This document shows positions 31,804 to 41,890 of a stretch of 64,000 bases of DNA, piece after piece. The notes under the pieces are model-generated. The model made no database searches. It had not been told where the DNA came from and was given only the letters and a program-made list of their open reading frames with translations. The stretch is from Bremia lactucae (lineage: Eukaryota > Oomycota > Peronosporomycetes > Peronosporales > Peronosporaceae). A program made the position numbers and the translations under genes. The stretch covers positions 599,234 through 663,233 of the forward strand of contig NC_090626.1 in assembly GCF_004359215.1 (NCBI RefSeq), in the 5' to 3' direction. Every line of letters begins with the position of its first letter. Positions within the stretch are counted from its first letter, which is position 1.

Positions 31804-32148
31804 TGCGGCAAATCTCCTTGACCTTGCTACTCAGGTTACAGGATTTAATCTCACGGGAATTGTGATATTTTTTACGCAGGTACCTCGAGATAATTTTCGC
31901 TTAGCAAGCAGATTCTCGCTTGGACAGCAAAGGCGGTATCACGGTTTGCATCCGCGTTGGATAATGAGTTGTAAATAAAGCTTCAATACCAGTATAAATG
32001 CACCGTAGAAAACTGACTGCGCCATGAGCACTGAGTCTTCTTGAAGAAATATAATGAATTGGTAGCAGGCCACAAAATAGCAATTTATGTACTGTTTTTA
32101 ATAATCCCAACTATATCTAAAAAAATCGTTCACGTCCAAGACTGTATA

Positions 32149-32589
32149 TGTAGCGGGGCACTACGACTTGTACTGCTTCAGTTGCGAGTGGTGCCTTACG
32201 TTATTTCACGTACACTAGTACGTGCAGAGGAAGACTCCTTTTTAAGGTAACTAGCTTAAAGAGGGTTAAATGAATACTGTACTAATATATTAAGTATCTC
32301 TTCTTTCTATCTGTTAACGATAACTTAATTATAAACTAATACTAAACATGCAACTGAAATCATATCTTATCTTATCTTATCTTATCTTATCTGTCTCTCT
32401 CTTTTGTTTACATCTACAGTTGATTAGTCTGCGGGATGAATTGATATAACTGCCTATACCTATTTATGGATAAGATTTCTGAACATTATTATTTAAAATA
32501 ATATCCTCCAAATATTATCTACCTTCAAGATAATATATTTGTTAATAACCTTTAAGTGTTAATTTCATGTAACAATGCACCCCGTTACA
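32149..32589 (-). repeat. A3 3' LTR
   Basis: 441 bp, from TGTAGCGGGGC to CCCCGTTACA in plus-strand reading. It contains a (TATCT)n microsatellite of about five units near 32364-32392, also present in a shorter form in the other A3 LTR. Its start carries TAG-CGG where other A LTRs read TAA-CGG. Confidence 0.9.
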
Positions 32590-32604
32590 TTACCCCTCCC
32601 TTAA
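32590..32604 (-). other. A3 polypurine tract
   Basis: On the minus strand TTAAGGGAGGGGTAA abuts the 3' LTR, the expected plus-strand primer position. Confidence 0.75.
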
Positions 32605-32688
32605 ACGACAATCACTCTGACTGTCATTGGATGGAGTGGTCACTATGTGACCACTTAATTTAAAAACGGTGTTGATTGGTCAGCATCA

Positions 32689-32702
32689 TCATTTCAAATT
32701 CC
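32689..32702 (+). promoter_or_regulatory. Inr-like motif of the family A antisense gene (A3)
   Basis: TCATTTCAAATTCC resembles the oomycete initiator. It starts 19 nt before the ATG at 32708. In A4 the equivalent motif TCATTTTTAATTCT starts at 47364, also 19 nt before its ATG at 47383, although the surrounding sequence has diverged. Confidence 0.5.
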
Positions 32703-32707
32703 ATCGC

Positions 32708-34377
32708 ATGAAGAACAAACTCATACGGGGTGTTGATAGTGCTGCGCCTTCGGCTGCGGTTGCAGCCGCGGGTAACGCACTGTTATCTCTTGCGGCAGAC
32801 GGAACGTCTGGCGTAGTGTCTTCCACTCGCACAACACTAGATGTTGCGAGTGCACGTGGTGAATCACCACGTGAATACGACCCCTCTTTGGAGGTCGACT
32901 ACGAGTGCGAGTCGGATGAAGTGGCCGACTCGGGGAGAATGGAGCAGTCGCCTGATATCCGTCAGGCGGCTGACTATGAGCCTTCGAAGGAAAGGGGTCA
33001 TTCTGATCGACGTGGGAACAGTCTATCTGGATCCGACGATGAGGATGATCCCTCATCGCCCGTACGATCTCCCGTACAGTCTCCCATTCGGTCACCTGCA
33101 CGTGTCTCTGTGCAAGGTGACGACGATGGCGTAAGGCATCGTAAGAAAAGTTCTTGTGGTACCCCTGCTTCAGTGGGTACCACTCAGGGGAGTGAAGACA
33201 GTAAAATGTCTCATCTCGCGCCGAAAAAGAAGCCGTGGCTTGTGCCAGAACGGCTAATCAATAGCTTGTCTGGAGAAACTACTCCTCACAATAAATATCC
33301 CTTAGTTATTGCGACAAAGCTACATGGCCTTTATCCCAGCGCGAAGAACTTTCGCGCTGAGGAAGATTTTTATCTATGTTTTTCTTAAGCATCGATGGTT
33401 TAGTGGCAACAATAAGCGAGATAAAGTCTCGCTAATACAAGCCTAGAGCGCGTTCATTCGCAATGTCAAAGACATTGAACACGAAGCCTGGCTTCAAAAA
33501 CTAAACGCGAATCGCGTTAAGTTTGAGAAACGAACTCCAACCGGTGCAAAGTATAAATTGCATCGGTTGTCACGTGAGGCTGGGCTTCCATGCCTCACGT
33601 GGGGTGATCCCAGTCCGTGTTGTGTTGACAACTCGAAGAGGGTAAAAGGGGATGTCTATTCCCTTTCTTCGCCCTGGCGAAGGGCTCGCATCTCTATTGA
33701 GATGCGTGAAGCGATTGACGTTTTGCAATCGATTTACATGCGCCAGGGGCGCGTTTTTTCGATGAGCCTTCTGAACCATCGGGTGGGTCTTGTCATACTG
33801 ACGGACGAGGCCCTCAACGTCAGCAACCAGCTGGGGACGAGGCTCCCAGCTGTCATGTGAAGGTCGATAACCACGCCAGCGAATAAGATAACTCGTTCGC
33901 TGCCCCTTCACATCACGGGTGTTCTGGATACGTTCCACAAGAAAACGCTGATCATCGTGGGAATCCACCAAATGTTGTGGTGGAGGAGGGAAAATTTGAT
34001 CCGAACCGTGTGTCGTATCTAATGTCGAGGATCGACAAAAACGATCACTTCCTCCATGATTTGGAGGAGAGACTTGACCACGAGCGCGGCAAGCGTCGCT
34101 CGTTGGAGCAGACGGTGCAGTCTCACCATATCGAGCAGTTGGAAGAGACCGTTCGAAGAGTGCGTACTCCATGTTGGAGTACGAACGGAAATATCATGCT
34201 GTTCGCGATGAGCTGTCGTCAGCTCATCGCAGTTTCGAGGATATTCGGAACCGGCATGAGAAACTTCAGGTTCAACATGAGAATCTGGCTTGCGATCACA
34301 AGAATCCTTTCGGGATTCTTGAAAAGGGTGGTCAAATCCGTCCTCAGATAAAGCCGCGTACTGATGGTACGGACTGA
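32708..34377 (+). pseudogene. Family A antisense ORF (A3), near full length
   Basis: The plus-strand gene opposite to pol starts at MKNKLIRGVDSAAPSAA (32708); the in-frame ATG at 32669 lies before the Inr. The first 227 residues (to 33388) are open: an Ala-rich start, a DPSLEVDYECESDEVADSG block, an Asp/Ser-rich region with SPV/SPI repeats, and a conserved domain starting MSHLAPKKKPWLVPER and ending near KNFRAEEDFYL. A frameshift at about 33385 and further stops follow. The conserved reading then continues with EAWLQKLNANRVKFEKRT and MREAIDVLQSIYMRQG (33700-33745), and ends in a coiled coil at 33977-34377 (HFLHDLEERLDHERGKRR, YERKYHAVRDELSSAHRSFE). An intact version would be roughly 550 residues. 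No known family recognised. Confidence 0.65.
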
Positions 34378-34411
34378 GCCGACCAACGTAAAACGTAGGA
34401 TGCGTTCGCAT
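33570..34411 (-). pseudogene. A3 pol C-terminus with chromodomain
   Basis: MRTHPTFYVGRLSPYHQY (34411) continues into a Ser/His-rich linker and, in the frame of 34172-33570, a chromodomain with DQRFLVERIQNTRDVKGQRT, SYLIRWRGYRPSHDSWEP and LVRQYDKTHPM. This chromodomain is the best preserved in the window, with the aromatic positions filled. It is overprinted by the antisense gene. Integrase, which should lie to its right, is deleted at about 34412. Confidence 0.78.
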
Positions 34412-34412
34412 C

Positions 34413-34444
34413 CTAGGGTCTATCTCCTACGAGATAGACCCTAA
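34413..34444. repeat. Hairpin at the A3 integrase deletion junction
   Basis: AGGGTCTATCTC (34415-34426) and GAGATAGACCCT (34431-34442) form perfect 12-bp arms with a 4-nt loop CTAC. To the left is the integrase C-terminus, to the right RNase H, so about 1.5 kb of integrase is missing exactly here. Confidence 0.75.
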
Positions 34445-35560
34445 ATTTAGCCAATGCATATTTCATGGCAAGGAGTTCCTAGTCATGCACTGGGTAATTG
34501 CGTTCAGCTGGTTGCAGCTGACGAGATTGGTAACAGACGACGCGCTCCGCGCCGTCTGTATCGTAGTGCATTAACGCGCAGCCGAATTCGAAATCGCTGA
34601 CGTCACGGACCACGTGGAATGGTCTGTCTTGATCTGCAATTGCCACGATGAGCGATTGCATCAAGCTTTGCTTGATACTTCAAACGAACGCTGACAATCA
34701 GCGTTCCATAATTATTTCTCATCTTTTTTCAATAAACGAGAGAGATGAACTATCATCTCTGCATAATTGCGAGAGTACTTGTGCAAGAACGCTGCTAAAA
34801 CAAGGAATTTTCTAAGTCCTTGACATCGACTAAAATTGGCCAGTCGGTGGTTGCCTTGATCTTTTCGGATCAGGGCGCACGCCGTGTTTACCGACGATGC
34901 ACCCAAGAAATGGTATTTCGCTTGCAGCGAATATACACTTCTTGAGATTTGCGTGCAACTTATGCTTTCGCATAAGTGTAAGAACCTGATGAACGTGAAT
35001 TTATGAACTACCACGTCTGTCTTTCCGTCCATGGCTCGGCTATGGACGAATACATCGTCAAAATAACTCCGTGCATATTCTCGCACCGGTCTCAACAGAT
35101 TCGTTTCGCATCTGTTGGATGTTGCAGGGGAATGGCTGCTAATACCACAGGGGCGTTAGTAAGCCCCTGTGGCATTAGCAGCCATTCCCAGAGCATCCCA
35201 CTGTAAGTGCTCACTGCTGTGTACGGGATGTCCCGTTCACGCATAAGGATCTGACATAAGTTATCCATCCGATCTATAGACGAAAATATGGTATTCTCAG
35301 ACATACCATCTAAGATTACGTCTTTCTAGGTATCGGCGTTTGGGCCGGTACCGTTGCAGCATTTAGTTTATTGAATACGTGCACTATCCGCCACCCTCCT
35401 GTGGTCTTTCGCACACAGAAGGTCGGAGAGCTATGTGGGGAGGTTGACTCCCTCACATGGCCCGATTTAATTAATTGATAAAGAATTTATCGATCGCAAG
35501 TACTTGTTCACGAGTCAGTGACTACTGTTTCATGACACAGTACTTCGAGCCCGGTTTGAG
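34445..35560 (-). pseudogene. A3 RT and RNase H, disrupted
   Basis: The RT frame keeps RERDIPYTAVST and MLWEWLLMPQGLTNAP (35304-35092). A fold-back insertion at 35129-35190 then shifts the frame, and the catalytic box EYARSYFDDVFVHSRAMDGK continues in another frame (35095-34712). RNase H remains as DQDRPFHVVRDVSDFEFGCA (34664-34479), with the conserved DASDFA changed to DVSDFE. The end of RNase H is cut by the deletion at 34442. Confidence 0.8.
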
Positions 35561-37024
35561 CTTGAGCTCATGTCGAGTGCCTTAATCCTGAGGCAACTCG
35601 CATTGAATTGTTTTAGGGAATACATCCCTGATTCAATCAGATTCTTGTATAAAGGATTTGTCTTTAGTGACTCCCAGGATTGGGTAGTATAACTCTCAAA
35701 ACGAGTCTTCGCATCAAGGACACTTTCGTCCATCGATGAGCTGCTGAAAACCCGTTCGTTCTCTGCAAAAATTACCGCTGACCGAATGTCAGTCACGTTA
35801 TCGTTCTCTGTGTCGAGTACGCAGATCTGCTTGGTTTTACCACCATGCAGATCTCTCAAGAACCGCTTAGGTTCTAGGGTCGGTATTTGAGCTATCTCCG
35901 AAGTTAAATTCGGAGGCGCATACAGATCAAGAGTATAAGCGCCTACTCTTGATCCGTCATTAACCAAGACATTCAATGTCTCGGTTTCTTCCTGAAATTT
36001 TTCCACAGGCTGCCAAGGGATCAATTCCTCGGAATGCTGAAGTCTAGTTACTTCAACTATTTGAGAAGATTTCTCCTTCAGTACGTGGGGACCTCTTCCC
36101 TCAACGTCTTCCGAGTGCGATTGTGCTATCACAGTCGGGTCCTCTACGGTCGACTCTCTACTCGACCTAGGATCATCGTGTTGTTCCTTTGGGGCAACCG
36201 GTATACTCCTTGATGTCGCCCGCCAGGCGTCCATTCATGTCTCAATCCACTCGACTTCTTCGAGTGGTGGACCTTCGGCGCTGCCTGTGCATTAGCACAG
36301 CCGCCGGCAGCTGACTCCACAGTGTGATTAGTAATCACACTGTGATCTTGTGCAGTTGTACTAACGACCGTACCACAAGTGAGGTATCGCACTCACTCGT
36401 AGTACATCCAGACGCTTTTGGACGCTCCAAAGCGTCCATCAGATGACCATCTGATGAACAAGTGACAGGCATCTTTACGGACCGATGCTGCCAGCTGATT
36501 ATTGGCTCATATTTTTTGAGCCAAGGTAAACCTAAGATGACATCAAATTTGTTATCCAAATCCAGTACGATGAAATTATCATCGTACTGTAAATCTTCAT
36601 ACGTGTAGTGACATTTCACTACGCGTTTCATTACTGTTATCGATGCGCCTGTCGCTAGACGCACCGTCATCCTCGTCGGAGGGATGTCGCGCTCAACATA
36701 TTTGAGCCTACGACCCTCTAGTGACTGGCGACGGATAAAGTTATTCGACGCTCCGCAGTCCAATAGGGCTCTAAGTGACAAATCATTTGTCACTTTCAAC
36801 TTCAAGGTGATGAGGGATACCTCATCACCAGGTGCAGAGACACATAATGATTGTGTGTCTGGAGCAACTTTAGTCAAGAGATTTGCAAATTTTCTTGAGG
36901 TTGCTGGATCAGTAGGGCGTTGCGCCCCTACTGAACCCGACCGTTTTTTGGCGTTCCGCGTCGCTGTTGCGATTTCGCAACAATGTCGGACACGCGAGCG
37001 TTGCCCTTTTTGGCATAAGGTCAA
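35561..37024 (-). pseudogene. A3 protease and protease-RT linker
   Basis: Protease: ALLDCGASNNFIRRQSLEGR, VRLATGASITVMKRVVKCHY, LDNKFDVILGLPWLKKYEPI (37024-36335). A frameshift near 36340 leads into the frame 36234-35530, which carries the linker (EKSSQIVEVTRLQHSEELIP, where A1 and A2 have a stop) and the pre-RT region (SSSSMDESVLDAKTR). The frame stops before the RT fingers. This is the best preserved family A protease here. Confidence 0.78.
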
Positions 37025-37061
37025 AAATTACGTTTAGTTACTTTCGGTGCTGGGCGTGGGG

Positions 37062-38052
37062 CATTACACTCATGAGCGTAGTGTCCTAATTTTTGGCAGC
37101 GATGACATTTCTGCTATCGCTTATTGCTCGAAAAGCGAGGTCTCTCGCTGTCGACGTAAGAGAGGTCCATGTGCTATGGACTTCCTTAATCGTGTCGTCA
37201 TGGAGGTTGATACGATGACGAACTAGCTTAAGCCTGTCTCAAGCTTAAAATCCTTCTATTTCGCAACGGATGTTGCTTCTTGAAGCGTATCCAGTCCCAA
37301 GCGGAACAGGTGGGTCTTTATGGGACCATCCGTAAGACCTTGCATGAACACCGTAATCAACGTGTGTTCATGGACTAGGTTATTTGTTATAGAACTCGCT
37401 AAGAGTCGTATGTGCTGGGCATATGCGTGAACATCACGCTTGCCTTGCTTAAGTTTCAGAAGCTCTGAACGAGCTTCGAACTCAGCCCTTGGCGGTTCAA
37501 ACGTCTGTTTGAGCCAGGCTTTAAAGGCCTATAGCGACCCAAAGACGTATGGGTCGCGCAACGTAAGGCCCAATGCCCAAGTTTTGGTACGACCTGCCAG
37601 ATTTGATTGAGCGAATGCGATTTGCATTTGCTCGTCGATGATGTGACGTGCCCTTTTGGCATCGTCCAATTCGACAAACCATCACAACAGGGAGTCTTCT
37701 TCGACTCCCCTATACTTAGAGATGTCAATCTTTAAAGTTTCGGGACGACGAGTTTGCGTCATCCCAGGTACAGGGGTCGTACCTGTTGTAACCTCAACAG
37801 TTCTGCCTGTTGAGAACCTTGCTGATTCAGCAAGGCTACCTTCTCCTTCATCTCGTCAAGTTCATGTTGTATGAACTTGGCGATGGCTGAATGGAGGGCA
37901 TCTCTGTCCAAATTGGACAGCATTGCCAAGATTGCATCGTTTCCTACGGTCGAAATCATTCGTTCGATCGCCCTTCTTTCTATGTCACTTAGAAAGGAGT
38001 AGCTATCTCGGGAAACGTGACGCATATTCCCACTATTATCAAACATGTCCAT
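37062..38052 (-). pseudogene. A3 gag, disrupted
   Basis: Gag begins at 38052 with MDMFDNSGNMRHVSRDSYSF and runs through an N-terminal helical region (KVALLNQQGSQQAELLRLQQ). The gag core is at about 37700-37300, with TAG stops at 37256-37258 and 37223-37225, the same codons as in A1/A2. It ends with an intact CCHC zinc knuckle CHRCQKLGHYAHEC at about 37070-37112. Frameshifts separate the N-terminus from the core near 37760. Confidence 0.8.
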
Positions 38053-38083
38053 GATCGATGAAGGAAATGTGGTCCTTGGACGG

Positions 38084-38100
38084 ACTACAAAGTGCTACCA
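38084..38100 (-). promoter_or_regulatory. A3 primer binding site
   Basis: TGGTAGCACTTTGTAGT on the minus strand, 2 nt from the 5' LTR, identical to that of A1. Confidence 0.75.
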
Positions 38101-38102
38101 GG

Positions 38103-38552
38103 TGTAACGGGACACTACGACTTGTACTGCTTCAGTACATCCACTTCGCACTCCTTCAGTTGCGAGTGGTGCGTTACGTTATTTCACGTACACTAGTACA
38201 TGCAGAGGAAGACTTCTTTCTAAGGTAACTAGCTTAAAGAGGGTTAAATGAAAACTGTATTAATACAACTTAGTATATCTTCTTTCTATCTGTTAACTCT
38301 AACTTAATTTTAAACTAATACTAAACATGCAATTGAAATCTTATCTTATCTTATCTGTCTCTCTCTTTTGTAGACATCTACAGTTGATTAGTCTGCGAGA
38401 TAAATAGATATCATGGCCCATACCTATTCATAGATAAGATTTCTAAATATTATTATTTAAAATAATATCCTTCAAATGTTATCTATCTTTTAGATAATAT
38501 ATTTATTAACAGCCTTTAAGTGTTAATTTCATGTAACGATAACCCCGTTACA
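38103..38552 (-). repeat. A3 5' LTR
   Basis: 450 bp, TGTAACGGGAC...CCCCGTTACA in plus-strand reading. Followed by the target duplication GTATA. Confidence 0.92.
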
Positions 38553-38739
38553 GTATAGGCCGGGTATGTGGCGCTATCAAAATTATTTGGGGGTGTAAAC
38601 CAGGGTGTGTGGCTTTACCGAAAGGATGGTGTGGCTTTACCGGCCCCCTAAACAAATAGTCGACCTCTCAGTTGCTTCGCTCCACCAAAGTGACTCTATA
38701 TTGCTTTATTACCGGCTTCATCCGCAACACTCGCACAGG

Positions 38740-39014
38740 ATTGCCCCATCCGGCTGTCGTCCTCGATGAGCGGCGCCACCGCACTGCTCCATGGCTAACA
38801 GCCATTAAACAATTGTGTGCACTGCAGTTCAATAGGCTCTCAACAGGACTGTTGAGAGCCTCGCTCCGAGCCTGCCCTCGCCTCAGCTCATCCTGAGTCT
38901 GCGTGATAGACTCCCGCGTAGCATGACTTTTTGCCTCGGACGCGACTCATCGCTGTTTAAGCACAAACATTTTAAATTGCTCAACCTGAGTAACATGTTG
39001 CTCAGGAGGACTAC
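38740..39014 (-). pseudogene. Inverted family B gag fragment
   Basis: The sequence matches the plus-strand face of minus-oriented B gag at 55570-55800 and 62870-63145 (for example the stretch around GATGAGCGGCGCCACCGCAC and GTTGAGAGCCTCGCTCCGAG). It points away from the plus-strand B gag that begins at about 39015, so two gag pieces stand head to head. The join is abrupt. No coding frame survives. Confidence 0.65.
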
Positions 39015-39811
39015 TGAAAAGTTTCGCAGGTCCGATTCCGGAGCACATTAAGGTGCCCGCGTTTATGAACGGACTACGGCATGGCCCATGGCGACAGGCC
39101 CTTTATAGAAAGGTGCCGTCGACGTTGGAAGAGGCAATCCAAATTGCCTTAGTTGAGGAGCAATCCTACAACAATGCCTCGGCGACAACTTGGTATAAGC
39201 TGTCGGCCGAGAGTACAGATGCCACTCCTATGGAGTTGGGCAATGCAGGCGTTGTCTACTTTAAATGCGGCAAGCGCGGACATAGGATGACTCGCTGCTA
39301 TGCCAGGGTCCCTGCTCGGGCGAAGACGTCTAGCAAAAGGACCCCCTGCCCAAAGGGCAATTGCAGAATCAGCGTACGAGACGCATAAGTTATGCATCGA
39401 CCAGGTTATGCATCGACCACGGAGAAGTCGGGAAATGCAGGAGCGCAGTAAGGACGGAATGCTCTACTGATCTGGACTCTGAAGCTAACCCTAAGCTCAG
39501 AGTTATCGAACAAATGGGTAGCACAGTCCCTGAGGTCTTGGACCTCAACCCTTCTGGTCAAAAGCGCTCGAGTACGAGGCTATTGCCAGATGATGACTAT
39601 TCTCGTGAATCCGGGTGCATCACAAAAGTATGTTATACTCGCGGCTCTAAAACAAAGACCGGCGATGATTGAGTCGTTTTGCCAGGATGACAAGCAAGAA
39701 GAGGCGACCATTCGTTTAGCGAACAACGCCCTCGTTAAGTCTGAGAGAGTTCAAGTAGAACTCGCCTTCAATTTTGGTGACTTCTCATGTAAAAGAAGTT
39801 CACAGTGCTAG
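39015..39811 (+). pseudogene. Family B gag end and protease, disrupted
   Basis: The gag C-terminus (MNGLRHGPWRQALYRKVPS, EEAIQIALVEEQSYNNASAT) ends in a damaged zinc knuckle YFKCGKRGHRMTRC, where the first cysteine is tyrosine. The protease at 39590-39811 reads LVNPGASQKYVILAALKQRP: the catalytic Asp-Ser of VDSGAS (seen intact at 54535-54798) has become Asn-Pro, so the protease is dead. Both parts are separated by stops around 39390 and 39670. Confidence 0.75.
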
Positions 39812-41890
39812 GAATGGAGAGTCTGTATGACTTATGCCATGGTTGGCAAAACACCAATCATGGATAAGTGGCGTACACGCACAGTTGCGAACTCTGCGCA
39901 GGACACCGGAAAGGATGTGGTCCTACGAGAGGCTTATGCAACTGATGGCGTGTCAAACACAGTTGATGGCGTGTTGAAGGGATGTCAAACGTCACTAAGT
40001 CCTACCCAGAACGTGCAGACTGGGGTAGTGAAAAGACGATGACAAGTTGTCATGCGTCCGAATGTCCTGCACAGAGCCGAAAGCCTGTGGCAGTAGACGG
40101 CAAGCTGACAGGAAGTCAAGCGCTCGCAAGAACCAGCATAGTGCCTACAGCGTGGTGCGGTTGGAAGGGGTGCGTTGGACAGGAGACCAACGGCACCGGC
40201 TTGTCAGTCAAAAGTCAAGGTGACTCGAAGAACGGGTACCCGACAGATTAGTGCACGTCTAAACGAGTGAACTTTAAATTAGATCATATTGAAGAGGACG
40301 GGCCATTCGGACGATGTGTTCGAGGCCGTCAAAGATAATATTGGGGTGGCATTATCAGTTGAGTGCTCCAGCAAATCTTTTAATCTGAATATCCCAAGGA
40401 AGTCGTGGGGTAGATCCACGAAATCGTCACAACAGTTACAGAAGAGAGCTTGGTGGACTAAGAGCGTCCTAGAAGCGGACAAAAAGAAACGGCTCGCTGC
40501 TCAAGGCTAGGATGCCTTGAGATACAGTCCGTTCTTTGAGGTTCTGTGGAAACATCGCGATGTATTCCTTGAAGATGTGCCGAGCCGCCTATTTGCAGGT
40601 AGGGGCATCGGGCACGAAATTGACCTCGAAACTAGCACCAAGTATTGTGTGACCAGGCAATGGCCGTTGCTGAAAGAACACGCCGATTATATCGATATGT
40701 TCTTCGACAAGCGAGCCAAGGCGGGACATGTACGTGAGACCAAGTCATCTCACTTCAGCACGATATTTTGTGTGTATAAAGCCACATGCGGATGGCGCGT
40801 TGTTCATGCTTACAAAAAGCTAAACACGGCGACCATACCGGCAACAAGCGCCAATCTCACGATAAGATGTTCTGGTAAATTCATGGAAAAGTCAACTATT
40901 TGTCACGCGTTGGATTATGGCTACTATCAAGTTCTCATGAGAAAGTTCGATGTAGCTAAAACGGCAGTAAGCACCCCGAGTGGTATGCTTTGGGAGTGGC
41001 TTGTGATGTCCCAACGTTTGGAAAACGCACAAGCGACATTCAACCGAGTGGTGGCTTACGTGATGCGTCTGCACCGTGCCTACGCGCCTCATTACTTTGA
41101 CGATGTATTCGTGCATAGTAGGGCCGAGGACGGGCTGAGCGCAATAGAGCCGCACAAGCGTCATTTAGACACTGTGTTGCAGACTTAAAGGACGCCCAAT
41201 TGCTCGTCAACTTGCAAAAGTGCGTCATAGGGGTCCCCGAGATATCTGTGCTGGGATGCATCGTTGGTTCACATGGTGTACGAGCAGGCCCAGACAAGGT
41301 AAAATCAGTAAAGGATTGGTCAACCCCACGGCATGTAGAGGATTTGCGCCATATGCTCAGGGCTCGATAATTACTTAAATAAATATAGCAAAAATATGCT
41401 GAGCAAACTAAGCCACTATCTGAAATCCTTGAAAAGGACGCAGAATGGGTTTCATCAAAAAAACAAGCAGATGGTTTCATAATTGTGAAGCAATCTCTTA
41501 AATATGCACCGGTCTTGGGATTGCCATATGAAAATTAATTCTTAAGCGTCGTTCGCGACTTAAGCAATTTTGCAATTGGCAGCGCGCTCATGCAGAAGGA
41601 TGACAACGGCGTTGACCGTGTCATATCTAATCATTTCCGGCTTTAAGAAAGCTGCGAAACTGAATTACCCATGACAAGGAGCTACTTGCAATAAACTATG
41701 CTCTTGTCAAGTTTCGAGTGCACCCATTGGGCGCTGAGCCATTTGTGGTTTATACGGATCACACATCATTGTGGACCACAATAATCTCACCGCACCTCTC
41801 GCCTAGAATGGCAAGATAGGTTACATTCTTCTCTGAATTTTATTTCAAAATTGATTCCAAGCCGGGGAAGTCAGTCGAATATCTTGGCTG
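39812..41890 (+). pseudogene. Family B RT and RNase H
   Basis: A linker (39812-40510) precedes a well preserved RT frame at 40517-41188: GRGIGHEIDLETSTKYCVTR, STIFCVYKATCGWRVVHAYK, AVSTPSGMLWEWLVMS, and the catalytic box HYFDDVFVHSRAEDG. After a frameshift at about 41187 the connection (CVIGVPEISVLGCIVGSHGV) and RNase H (FAIGSALMQKDDNGVDRVI, FVVYTDHTSLW) are readable in other frames up to about 41890. This is the best preserved RT of family B in the window. Confidence 0.78.

Larger units (their letters stand above)
30306..32148. other. Unique spacer between A2 and A3
   Basis: Mostly unrecognised sequence. A frame at 30561-30887 (+, 108 residues) and opposing frames at 30884-31198 have no domain I know. 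At 31373-31427 there is a short minus-strand piece of family A RT (RERDIPYIVV). A hairpin lies at 31482-31617 and a possible DNA-binding-domain fragment at 31534-31803. The right end GTATA at 32144-32148 is the target duplication of A3. Confidence 0.5.
32149..38552 (-). mobile_element. Complete family A element A3 with GTATA target duplication
   Basis: The LTRs at 32149-32589 (3') and 38103-38552 (5') are flanked by GTATA at 32144-32148 and 38553-38557, a perfect 5-bp target duplication. Internal order on the minus strand: primer binding site, gag, zinc knuckle, protease, RT, RNase H, a deletion removing integrase, chromodomain, with an antisense ORF on the plus strand before the polypurine tract and 3' LTR. 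The LTRs differ by indels and many substitutions (for example about 20 bp missing near 32170), so the insertion is not recent. Confidence 0.92.

Noticed and set aside
32360..32395. TATCT tandem units considered as a CRISPR or satellite signal
   Set aside because: A five-unit microsatellite inside an LTR; no spacers.
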